Assembly: GCA_038049695.1 (NCBI GenBank)
Contig: CP142454.1
Span: 13,558,501 to 13,622,500 of the forward strand
Length of the DNA stretch: 64,000 nucleotides
Direction of reading: 5' to 3'
Origin: Cinnamomum chago
Taxonomy: Eukaryota > Streptophyta > Magnoliopsida > Laurales > Lauraceae
A program made the position numbers and the translations under genes. Positions 50,589-60,712 of this stretch are shown piece by piece. Below the pieces are notes generated by a model that was given only the letters and a program-made list of their open reading frames with translations, ran no database searches and was not told the origin of the DNA. Numbering within the stretch: the first letter of the stretch is position 1; every line of letters starts with the position of its first letter.

Positions 50589-51026
50589 TCCTCGTGCCTC
50601 TCTGAATAAACTAATTCTTGACAATTTTATTAGAGAACACTTATCTTTGGTGCAAGTTACCAAAATACCCCTAAAACCTAGCAGTTCAGAGACTCCAGCC
50701 GGGTACACTCCTCCTATGACCCTAGCCAAGGGGCTGCCTGCACAGGTCTGATGTACAGTATGGCCCAGAAGATCAATCACCACATAAAACAAGACATGGA
50801 TCATCTAACTCAAAACCCATTTAGGAAAACAGGTAGAAAAAAGCATTTTTTTTTTCATCTCACCTCAGATACTGGGATGATGAACTCTTTCTCTCTTTGT
50901 AGGCCAGATGCCTTCCATCTCTGAGCTTCACTCTGGTTGCAGTGACAGGAGGACCATTTGGAGATCCACATAGCCTTGGAGGGGGACCAAAGCCACCAGA
51001 AGAAATCCTCCTATTTCCTTTAACAT

Positions 51027-52218
51027 CTTTGTCCTTTGAATGCTTTTATTCGTGTCGGACAGTTACACACATTTCTGAGGAGTTCACCTGGGAGTTCCTG
51101 AGACTGCTTGACATTGAAAATAGACTCTGTTTTATTGGGTTTTATGAGAAGAGAACAATTTTCTGACTGTTAGTTGTATCTATGAAGTGCGATTCTGGGA
51201 CTTGGATACTTCTACTTCTACCATGCAAATCCTGCCAATTAAGTCTGCTCAGTGCTGCATTAATAAAGCGATCACTTCAGTAGTTTGCAGGACCATTGAA
51301 GTGGTTCCAATTGGGCCACATCTGTCCTGATATTTGTGACTTGAGAGGTGGGTTATACACCAGTAGGAGCCAGGTTTCCCTGATGCCAGGAATCAAGGAA
51401 AATTGCAATAAGCCTGTAAAAGAATCCAAATCCTCTGGGCATTGACTGTGAGGGCATGTTTGTTTGCAAGAATTGTGAGAATTCCTGTGTTCGGGGGAGT
51501 ATTTGGAGAATTCCAAATATTGTCCCAAAAAAATAGAATTCCCGATACTCAACCCCACTCTAGCATTTGAATGATAGAATTTTGGGAATTCGTAAGGCCC
51601 AAAAGTGTTTTTTCTGTGGGTTGGAATTCAGGGTTCTTATAACAAATATGACATTTGTAATGCTCAAGGGATGAAAGCACCCAAACAAGCCCAATTCCTG
51701 CCAAAGAAAATAAATCACCTTTGATCTTCATTTTAACCACTTATGGTATTAATATGTATTTTAATGCAAACAAGAAGGCCCAGTCCTTTGTTGTTTCTTT
51801 GGCAAATATTCACGCACACCCACTCAGGTCGCCATCAGTCTACTGCTGGGATTTGATCAATGATTGGTTCTGTGCAAGGGAGATGCATGACCACTAAGCT
51901 ACTGGTAGATTGACATCACCATCATCACAGGGCCTATGACAGATTTGTTTGAATAAAATACACATGAATTCATGGTGAAATGAGCCCCAACAAAGGACAA
52001 TTAAACAAGTGAAGGGCAGGGGTGAAGGATAAGAGGTTGAGATGCACATGGGACCTTCACCTGCTTAGTTTTCAACTTTTCTTAGGTGTCAACTTAATAG
52101 GGCAATGGCTGGGCATTCGTTTGTAATCTTCCCTTAATTTAATTTTCACTAAAAGAAAGGTTATTTGATGGTCAATTTTATATATTCACCTTTGGTTCTT
52201 CATTTTACCACTTACACA

Positions 52219-52251
<33 letters not shown>

Positions 52252-52270
52252 GAATCATAGATAAATTATA
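51027..52270. other. Spacer upstream of pseudogene C
   Basis: No gene is seen. It is the counterpart of 24672-25815 in block 1. A (CA)n run followed by about 20 A (52213-52250) lies just before the MULE and is expanded relative to block 1 ('cttacacacacaaaaattg'). Confidence 0.6.
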
Positions 52271-53141
52271 GGGACAATGACCATACAGCAGGTCTTAAAC
52301 CTGACAATCGACCTAGAACTGTAAGAAAAAGTTTAATTAATGTAGAACTGTTCATCTGTAGGATATTGCAATATGTGATATCTTTTTACCATAGGCCATC
52401 GCAAATTACCCCTTCCTGCTCAAACCTAGTATTATATATGTTACATTTTTTTTTTGCAATTTTTTTGATAACTGTAATAGATCAACGATTCAAATTTGAT
52501 GCCATATTAGTTCTTACACTCATACAACTATCCAACGGTTTGGATGGTGATTTGGTGGTCCTACAGTCGAGGAAAAAACAAAAAAAAGGGACCATTCAAG
52601 TTTCATTTATTCTACTGTGATCTGTTACATGTGAAATCAACGATTCTAAAGTTTTTCTTTTTTTTTGGTAGCTATACATTAAATCGGAGGCTGAAAATTT
52701 TATGGCTAGCCGTTTTCAGTATTTCAAAGAAGATTAATGATCTTGATTGTGATTCTGGGCCCACAAAAGTTCAAAAATAAAATAAAATAATAGATGTGTG
52801 GTTATTTAGTTTTTATCAAATATCTTAAGATCCGAAATAGATTAACAGTTGAAATTTGGTATATGGGCCGTATTTGACCGTATTAATATTTCCGACGGTT
52901 TGGATCATCATTAATGGTCACATAGTTTAACAAAAATTAAACAAAGCGTTGAGGGAAGCATTACTGTTCATGGCACTGTAGATTCGCAAGGCTTCCCGCT
53001 TCAAATAATGTGATACCGTACATCCCTAGGATATCACAATGTGGAATATCCTACAAACGAACAGTTCTGTGATAATTATATTTTTTCCGACAGTTCTGGG
53101 GTGATTGTCAGGTTTTAGAACTGTTATAGGGTAATTGTCTC
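52271..53141. mobile_element. Non-autonomous Mutator-like element with about 110-bp TIRs and 9-bp TSD
   Basis: The 871-bp element is flanked by the perfect 9-bp repeat taaattata (52262-52270 and 53142-53150) and is missing from the same place in block 1 (about 25810-25820). The left end begins GGGACAATGACC and the right end, reverse-complemented, GAGACAATTACC. The similarity continues with indels through 'aacctgacaatc', 'agaactgt', 'tagaactgttc' and 'tgtaggatatt' for about 110 bases. Long TIRs with a 9-bp target duplication define Mutator-like elements. The interior has no transposase. Confidence 0.92.
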
Positions 53142-53330
53142 TAAATTATATATGAAACAACATGGCCAGTGGTTACTTGTAAAATCATAAAAGCAAAAGG
53201 CTATTTGTAATTTTCTCAACTCCTAAGAGTCCAAAGTGGGTCTAATGTTATACAGTTCCCTACTTCCTTAATCCTCATGCTTATCGGTCAATTGAATGAG
53301 ATCTACATCGTTCATTAGGTAATTTCTACC

Positions 53331-53510
53331 ATCATCCGAATCAGTTCGTTCAGTTGTATTTTTTAAAGCGAGACTGAATTCTCCAAGTCTTAAACTTAAG
53401 AGAATTATCGGGTTGAAGGAGTGTAAATCCATAGTGGGGCTCAGCTAATGAAAATCCGAGCTCCTCAAAATGAAAGCCCTCAACATGTATGAGACGTCCC
53501 CAAGTCTCAC
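53331..53510. mobile_element. Insertion of about 180 bp in block 2, class unknown
   Basis: Block 1 reads 'ggtaatttccattaagaattgtctcc' (about 25990-26015). Block 2 has about 180 extra bases between 'ggtaatttc' and 'attaggaattgtctcc'. The insert includes 'gagactgaattctccaag' and 'cccaagtctcactcc'. I could not establish terminal repeats. Confidence 0.55.
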
Positions 53511-54640
53511 TCCATTAGGAATTGTCTCCACCGTAAGATTGACCATATGTTGAATAACATGATTAATAAATATGCTTAATGTGCATAAGATAGTGTTAAT
53601 CAAGTTATTCATCATATATATATATGGTCCAATCTTCCAGCGGGGTGATACCTACTGGAGTAAAATCTGGGAAAATCTAGGGGTGATCGTGGGTGGTGTT
53701 GGGCTGGGTTGAGGCATATACAAGCTGGGCTGGGCTTAAGGAAAACAGGCCCGTTCTGGGCCAATCCAACATGGGCTGTAAATGTCAGGCCCGAATCCAC
53801 CCATTTGGTTAATCAATCTGGGCCAAATCGAGGTAGGCTTTAAGCTTTTAATAACTCCATCCAAGCTCGGCTCAAAAATTAAACAGTCCAAGATTACTTA
53901 TCCAAGCATTGTCCAAAGTGAGCTGGACCCAGACTAGGCCGACCCTTGAATGACCCTAGAAGATTCCATATATGTTGAGGGGGTTGATTTTGACCGGCTC
54001 AAATTCAAAATAGGTGGGCTCCACTGTAAAATTTCAATATTTGACTTAGCCATAGTATGTCGCATTTGGAGTTTTCATGCTTTTTATGCATATTCTAACC
54101 TAAAACTGATTAATTGCATTATAATTTATAACCCACCACTTCAATTCATTAATCAAGATTTGGGCTGGTCCTTTTTCACCATACAATTGGGTTCAGGTTG
54201 ACATTTTCAACCCCATTACGTTCCGTCTAGACATATTGCCTATAGTGTCAACCCAAGTACCCAACCCACCCTCAACGGTTAACCCCACCTAACCCAACTA
54301 ATTGCCACCTTCAGTGGCATCTTCTCATCAGCCCCTCCCAATTGTTCCTTCTTGGTGTCTCTAATCATTTGGATTACCTTGAAGGATGGTCTTTCTTTGG
54401 ACGAAAACTGCGAAGGGCCCCACTAATTTTTCATCTTTTTATGACCAATTTGATGGGACTGCTTTGATTTTCCTCCACCATCCGGTCCAGAGAAGTATTC
54501 CACATTTGCATGCTAATCCAATGTTTGGTGTAGAAAATATCTCGAAGAAATATTCTCTATTTTGAAAACTTTGATGCGAGAGGAGTTGGGCTTATAACTT
54601 TTTCCACGGATTTGCTTTCCATGGTCCAGAATCTATGGGG

Positions 54641-54830
54641 AAGAAATTTTTTTTTTTTTTTTTTTTTTTATTACTATCGGAGGGTTCTCAACCCTTTGGG
54701 TTGGACTACAGGGTCCAGAGGCAAGCCGGATAAACTACCCTATAGCCCCAGTGTGGTAGTGCAATTTCGAACCTACAACCTACGAGTGCAAACTGTGATC
54801 ATAGGCTAACTGAGCTACCTCTTTTGGTTA
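54641..54830 (-). repeat. tRNA-derived SINE copy 4
   Basis: Minus-strand element with poly-A tail (T run 54646-54669 on plus). Read in its own orientation, the head carries 'gaggtagctcagttagcct' (A box) and then 'gtaggttcgaaattg' (B box). The body shares 'ggttgagaaccctccgata' with SINE copies 1-3. Confidence 0.82.
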
Positions 54831-55251
54831 TCTACAAGGAAGATGTCAATAAAATACAATAAAATTTGAATCTATGGCTATTGCCAAAATGGCCATAGAA
54901 TTAGATTTGTAATTTAACTAGTAGAGTGTAGTGAAATGTCAATTCATTATATATAAGAAAAAATGTGGGAGTCAAATAAAAAATACTAAAATTCAAAAAG
55001 CAAATCTTCTTTTTACCAAAAAAGTCAAAAAGCTAAAAAAGAAAAAAAAAAAAAAAAAAACCTAATCTCTCGTGCCACTAAGTATCTGTTTTATCATTTA
55101 TCAATTTTTTATTCGACATCATCTTCTTTTATTCTTTCTTGATATGACCATTCACTTCGCTAACTAAGTAATTTTATCAAACAAGAGGGTTATTACTAAG
55201 CATCAATGTATATTATAAAATCTGGTTTGCCCATGTACGTCAAGCTATGTA

Positions 55252-55440
55252 ATGAGGATGGGTGTGTGTAAAGTGGTTAGGACCACGGTTTCTCTCTCTT
55301 CCGTAACTAGAGGTCCTGGTATCGATCCTCGATTCCCTCCTTTTCAAGAACCAAATGTTGAGTCCACTAGTGCTACCACCTGGGGGAATATGGATTTCAT
55401 CCGGCTTCTCTCCGGGCCTAGAATTCTTGGTAGATTCGAT
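55252..55440 (+). repeat. tRNA-derived SINE copy 5 (no clear tail)
   Basis: Plus-strand copy of the same type as 3043-3284: 'taaagtggttaggaccacgg' at the head, 'gaggtcctggtatcgatcct' at the B-box position, and 'cggcttctctccgggccta' near the end. It lacks a poly-A tail and clear target duplication, so it is an older or truncated copy. Confidence 0.75.
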
Positions 55441-56533
55441 CAAACTAATTTAATTTTGATGCCCTTCGACTCGACCTGACTAGGGAAAGTCAGGGCGAGT
55501 TGGGTTGAATCAATTTGGCTTGGGCAAAGGCAAGTTAAAATTAAATTGAGAAGAATCTTGGACATTGGCTTCCATCAAATATGGGGCCATTATGCTACTG
55601 CGATACTATCAATAGTTCCAAAAAAAAAAAAAAAAGGTTTAAGCGTTTCAATATTTATACAAGGCATTGAATCTGCATATGATGGAAGCAAATGGACAAT
55701 CAAATTGACATTTGGGGCTTTCAGTTCAATGCTTAAATCTGGACCATCCATCTGTGGCTCACTATTTGGGTTGGCATAATCCAGTCAAAGTGACTAGAGT
55801 CATGGCAAGAGAGATGGGGCCAACAAGATATACAGTCCACCTAGTGGCATGTAAAACCATTAAATACAATCTTGACCTTTTGTTCCTTGATTATAGACTA
55901 TTGACAGGGATGTAAGCAAGACAATGATGAGAAGAACTTTGCTTGAACACTAATTATCAAGGTTTCTATTAATGGGAAGAGAATCATTTGAGGGGATTTT
56001 AAATAGGAGGGGGGCATAATCACCCATCTTTAATCAGGCATTTAATAAAGTGAGAAGAAGAAAGTTGTTCAAGCTCTAGATGATTAAAACCATCTATCTA
56101 AGGAGGGACACACTAAGAAGAGATATGATCCAGTTCATTGATCTCAAAGATTATGGCTCAAAGCATGACATCTTTCCTGATGAATTTTGTGGAACAAGTA
56201 GCGATCTAATGGTTTGATTTTGTTTCACAGCCATTATCTAACATACCATATATAACTATAGAAAATGAGAAGGAGAAACTGCAAAATGATCTAACAGGAG
56301 GACTTACCTGATCAAGATATCATTATTACAAGAGCTCTAGAAGCGAGTCGCGACAAGTTCAATCTAAGATTTACAGTTACTCTCACTACTGTCTGTATCC
56401 CACTCTCTCTCAATGAACTAATCTGCATAACTAACATTGCTGAAAAAATCCCATCAAACAGAAATGAAGAAGAGGGACAACCTGAGAAGCATAGAATGAA
56501 AACAAAAGGCTGCACTGATTATCCTGTTCAAGC

Positions 56534-59500
56534 TTATTGTCTTGTGAGAACAAGCTCCTTCACTATAGCATCCCCGAAACCATCTGCAAATAGGAACATA
56601 TGACCGGCGCTGGGGACCTCGTGATAGCTAATCCAAGGAAGCTTTTTAGCAATGTAGTGCGTTGAGCCAATTGGCACAATCAAGTCCTCATCACCATGCC
56701 ATAGATGGACAGAACCTTCATTCTTAGGAAATGGGTTGTGGAGATCAATGGGAGAGAATTCCCATTTTCCAAAGCCGATTATCAGGTCGCGGTGGAGACT
56801 ATCAAAAACACCTTGTTGCCTTATCTCCTGATAATGCAAAGAACAAATGTTCACTTAAACTAAGATTAGAGATAGTGATAATTTGTGATTCTTTCAGCTT
56901 AAACTGCTTGTACATTTAATGATTTTGTTGAATGTTTACATAATTTTGAACTTTTCAAAGAATATTTGAGTTATATGTCCACGGTTTTCACTTAAATAAA
57001 TGTTCATGTTCGCTTAAACTGCAGGAGCAGAAATGCCTCGTTCCTCAGGTGTATATCATCACAATTAAAACCACGAAGAAGAATGATGTGAATTGTTTTA
57101 TTCATGGATCATTATGTTGGTCAGTAGTCTATGAAAAATCAATGGTAGATTCAATCTGCATATACACACATGTATACAAGCAGCTTTGTTCAAATGAACG
57201 AAGAAAGAGTTGAGGGGCCTCAAACCTTCTTTAAATTGCCAAATCTATGCTTTCTTCAACTCCAAAACATTTACCAGCCCTTAGGGGACTAACTTAATGT
57301 ACCTTCATCAGCACTACCTGCTCCCGAAATCAACATTGAGATTCAACTTCACAGCTGTTAACATGTGATGAGCAGTAGCAGGCAGGCGCCATGAAGCGCC
57401 ATAGTTTACAGTGACAACTTATCTGGTTGAGGAAGGCCAAAACTTGTCATATGAAATTTCCATTGAGAAATGAAGACTTCCTCTTACAGAGGAAGCCTTT
57501 TTTGGCTCATTCCTTCACAAAGGAAGCCTACATTGTAATATATCGTCTGTTCTCCCATAATTCAATGATGATAGTGGTTGCTACTTTGATATTAAAGAAC
57601 CTCATGTGTTTGTATCTTTATTCTTTTATCAATAATTCTAATTTCATTTGGTAACCACTACTGTAGATAGTGAGTAGAAAATAAATGGATAGAGGTAGAC
57701 AATTAGCTTGACTGCTTGAGACATTTTCTTTTATCCTTCTGAATTTTAACATCCAATTTATTTCTTTAAAAATCCTCCAATATCTATAATGTCTGAATGA
57801 CATGAGAACTATGTACCTGATAGTGTACTCTTCCTTCAAACTTTGGGAGCAACATTTTATCTTGGGGAGAGAAGATGTCAGGACTATGAGCGATAACGTT
57901 ACAAACTGGAAACCACTGTTGGGTGTTCCACCAGTACGTTAACCATGGGAAGTAGTGAGCAACTCGAATCGCCCATTTGTCCGGAGCAAGATGCTGGTCC
58001 AAAGCTTCTCTAGTGACATTGGCTGGAAAACCAGACCACCAGAAATTGGCAACAGGGGCAATTAGTGCTGCTCCTGCAAGTCTGTAAATATCCCAATGCT
58101 TAACATGAGACAGAATAAAAATAAATGACCTACTTCAAATGTCCAAAATAAGGTTCATCACACATCATTCTATCTAGCATGCAACACTTCATCTTAAATC
58201 CAAAATCCAACATACATTGAAATTTTATAATATAAAGAGGGGATATATGATGCTCAGCCCAGCCCAAATTATTTATGTTGCATTCAGGCAAGCAATTTTC
58301 ATGGGTTAGGTGCACCTCTCAGCTATGATTCTTGTACCATGGTTTTAGAGATCGGCCTACTAATCCAGTCACCCCCCAAGTCACCCTGATCCAATCCTAT
58401 TAAAGAAGGCCTAAGAACATTTTCCCTCCTTTTATCTTTTGGGAAAAGCTTTGAGAAGCTTTTGGAGAGATGAGAATCCAAAGATCATATGCACTTCTCA
58501 TGCGATTAAGTGAAAACAGGCACAAATGCCTACTTAAATTCATTCCTAATAATTAAGACATGGCGAGTCTAAAATCTTACATTCTTAGGACATCATATTT
58601 TTTTTAGATTTTATATCATTTTCTATGGTCTTTTAGGTATTTTGAGCTCTAGATTGTGTCTTGTTCAACTTGGCTGGGTTCCATGCGACAAGGCAGAGTT
58701 GACTCATTTCAAGGGTGATCGATTCACCCATGAAGTCGATTCACCAATGAAGTACAATTTTAAAAACTAGAAAAGCCAGAGGAAACGTTAACTTCTATGG
58801 GTGGAACAAAAATTACCTTTCTCGCATCAGCAACATTGATTCTACAGGGTATGTCTCCAAATTTATAACCAAATATGTGGTTCTAATAACTAGTTTTATA
58901 ACATAAATCAGAATATTTAGTACCCTATCACTTATTCCTTAATAAGAAAAATATTGTAACCCAAAACTTCGAAAATTAGTTGTATTTTCAACACTAAAAA
59001 ACTTTAGGACTTGTAGCAAATGAGTGTTTTGGAATCTAATGAAGTCTGGTAGAATTTAATGGTTTTTGGCATTACCAACGGCAGTGTTCTATGTAGAATG
59101 TGTTAGTGCATATTCCTTCTGTACCAACCATGGATGACTATAAAGACTACATACCGTATAAACATCCGGAGAGAAACCCAATGTGTTTTCTGTAGTTTTT
59201 GCAACAATAAACAGAATGAGAATCAATGAAAGCTCAGAAATAAGATCCAACCTACCGATGAGGGATGTATTTGAGGCAAGTCCAAACAACCTGTCCTCCC
59301 ATAGAGAATCCAATCACAAAGAATCTGGAACCAAGCTCTAACTGATCAGCAAGTTCTTCTATATCAGTAGCAGTGCTTTTCACCGTCCTTTTCGGATTCG
59401 GATCGCTCTCTCCATATCCAGCTCTATCAAAAGACACCACATAGACTCCCAATTCTTCAGCCAATTCCTGAAAATGCATCCATATATTCAACCAATTGAG

Positions 59501-60712
59501 AGAGTATCAAAAGAAATCATTTAGCCCAGAAAAAAAAAAAAAAAAAAAAAGAGTTAAAAGACAGATGTCAAGGAATTCTGAGTACCAAAGACAATGGCAA
59601 GGCGTCATGTCTGCAAGAATCAAAGCCATGGACATAGATAATCTTATACTTGGCCATATCTTTTGGGACCCCATGTTCTTTGTAGGCCAGATGCCTACCA
59701 TCTTTGAGTGCAATCCTAGGTGCAGTAATCGGTGGGCCATTCGGAGATCCACATATATTAGGAGGTGGAGGTTGAATGACTTGATAAGCCCAAGCTAGAA
59801 TACACAGCAATACAACTGCTGGTATTCTTTTAAGCATCCCTGAAAATGTCAACTCTTACATCAAAATCATCTCCAAAAATGAGAAGAAGAGAATGGAGTG
59901 AAACTTGGATGGCTAAAAAGCTAGAAGTTGATTTCAAATTTATCTTCTTGGAGAAATGAATTGGGATAAACTTAAAAGTGACCAAATTGGTGTGTAGAGC
60001 AAAGAAAATCCCTTTTCAATAATATTGGAATTGTTTGAAGTTTGGATCTGAAATATTAAATTACAAGGCTGTAAAAGCATATAGGAAACATTTAATTTGG
60101 TTTCCTTGAGGTTTGAGGACCAAAATAAAATTCATGTCCTGATTGCACAGAGAGAGAGAGAGAGAGAGTATTTACAAGTTTACTCAAAATAATCGAGTTA
60201 TTAAAAGCAAATCTTAAACTAAAATCGTGGTAGACAGTCATCAATCATCACCATGGCCTTATCCTATCAATTTAGGGGTCAGCTTGAAGAGTTGTATTAA
60301 TTAACTCTAGAAAAACTATGGTGAATTTTGGGATAGACAATGTAAATGACAAACTTATCAAGCTAATTCTTTTTCTAACAACTACGTAAAGGAGGCGGAA
60401 TTTATAGACCATTCACAAAAAGAAAGGCTCAAGACCATAAAATGAATATGAGAAAAAAAATACAAAAAATTGAACACCACATTTCACTCTTCCTTTTGAA
60501 ATCACTCCTTCATAAAATTAATACCAAGAAAAGTGAAAACAGAGGAAACAGAGACATGTTGTAAGCAGTAAGCTAAACAGTAGAGATTTGAACCTGTTGT
60601 CAAAGAACATACAATACATTAAAAAGAGATAGAGAAAAAGACACTCACCTGAGGGAGAGAGGGAGGAGCTGTGCTGCTTTTCTTTCCTGGTGTTTTGCTT
60701 TGTGCCAGCCAT
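56534..60712 (-). CDS. Membrane-anchored alpha/beta hydrolase, gene A (intact, 5 exons)
   Basis: Exons are 60649-60712, 59586-59839, 59256-59467, 57817-58081 and 56534-56827; total 1089 nt, 362 residues, phases compatible. Unlike the tandem copies it has a separate first exon (MAGTKQNTRKEKQHSSSLSP), matching the N-terminus I recall for Arabidopsis At3g48410, spliced to GMLKRIPAVVLLCILAWAYQ (membrane anchor). Then come CGSPNGPPITAPRIALKDGR, YVHGFDSCRHD, DRAGYGESDPNPKRTVKS, elbow GFSMGG (Ser161), FWWSGFPANVTREA, GDEDLIVP (Asp313) and SAGHMF (His341). The intact triad supports a serine hydrolase; the substrate is unknown. It lies outside the duplicated block and is the most diverged member, so it is probably the ancestral-type gene. 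The exon 4 donor is the stronger CAG|GTACAT. Confidence 0.93.

Larger units (their letters stand above)
47182..51026 (-). pseudogene. Alpha/beta hydrolase copy C, multiply disabled
   Basis: Its layout matches copy D (exon 4 at 47182-47502, exon 3 at 48592-49392 with an insertion, exon 2 near 49698-49898, exon 1 at 50870-51026). Damage is visible in every exon. Exon 1 has lost one piece of the membrane-anchor region and the piece carrying the HG..DS loop. Exon 2 lacks about 12 bases including its splice acceptor, and its elbow reads AISMGA where D has GISMGA. Exon 3 has an extra base giving an in-frame stop (after CRGT) and a 521-bp insertion near its 5' end. Exon 4 has CAA changed to TAA early on and an 11-bp deletion within the segment encoding the catalytic Asp. 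It is the decayed twin of D. No functional enzyme is possible. Confidence 0.93.
33540..53936. repeat. Segmental-duplication block 2 (hydrolase copies B + C)
   Basis: This is the second copy of the block at 14857-26435, with gene order and orientation kept (B corresponds to E, C to D). It is expanded by insertions absent from block 1: 35349-35640, 37.68-39.43 kb, 39.7-46.05 kb, 48854-49374, about 50127-50588, 52271-53141 and about 53331-53510. The left edge is approximate; exon 4 of B can only be compared with D because E lost that region. Confidence 0.85.
53937..56533. other. Spacer between the duplicated block and hydrolase gene A, with two SINEs
   Basis: No coding exon is recognisable. Block 1 homology ends at 53936. 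Contents include A/T homopolymers (for example 54646-54670, 55040-55060) and the two SINEs listed separately. Confidence 0.55.
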
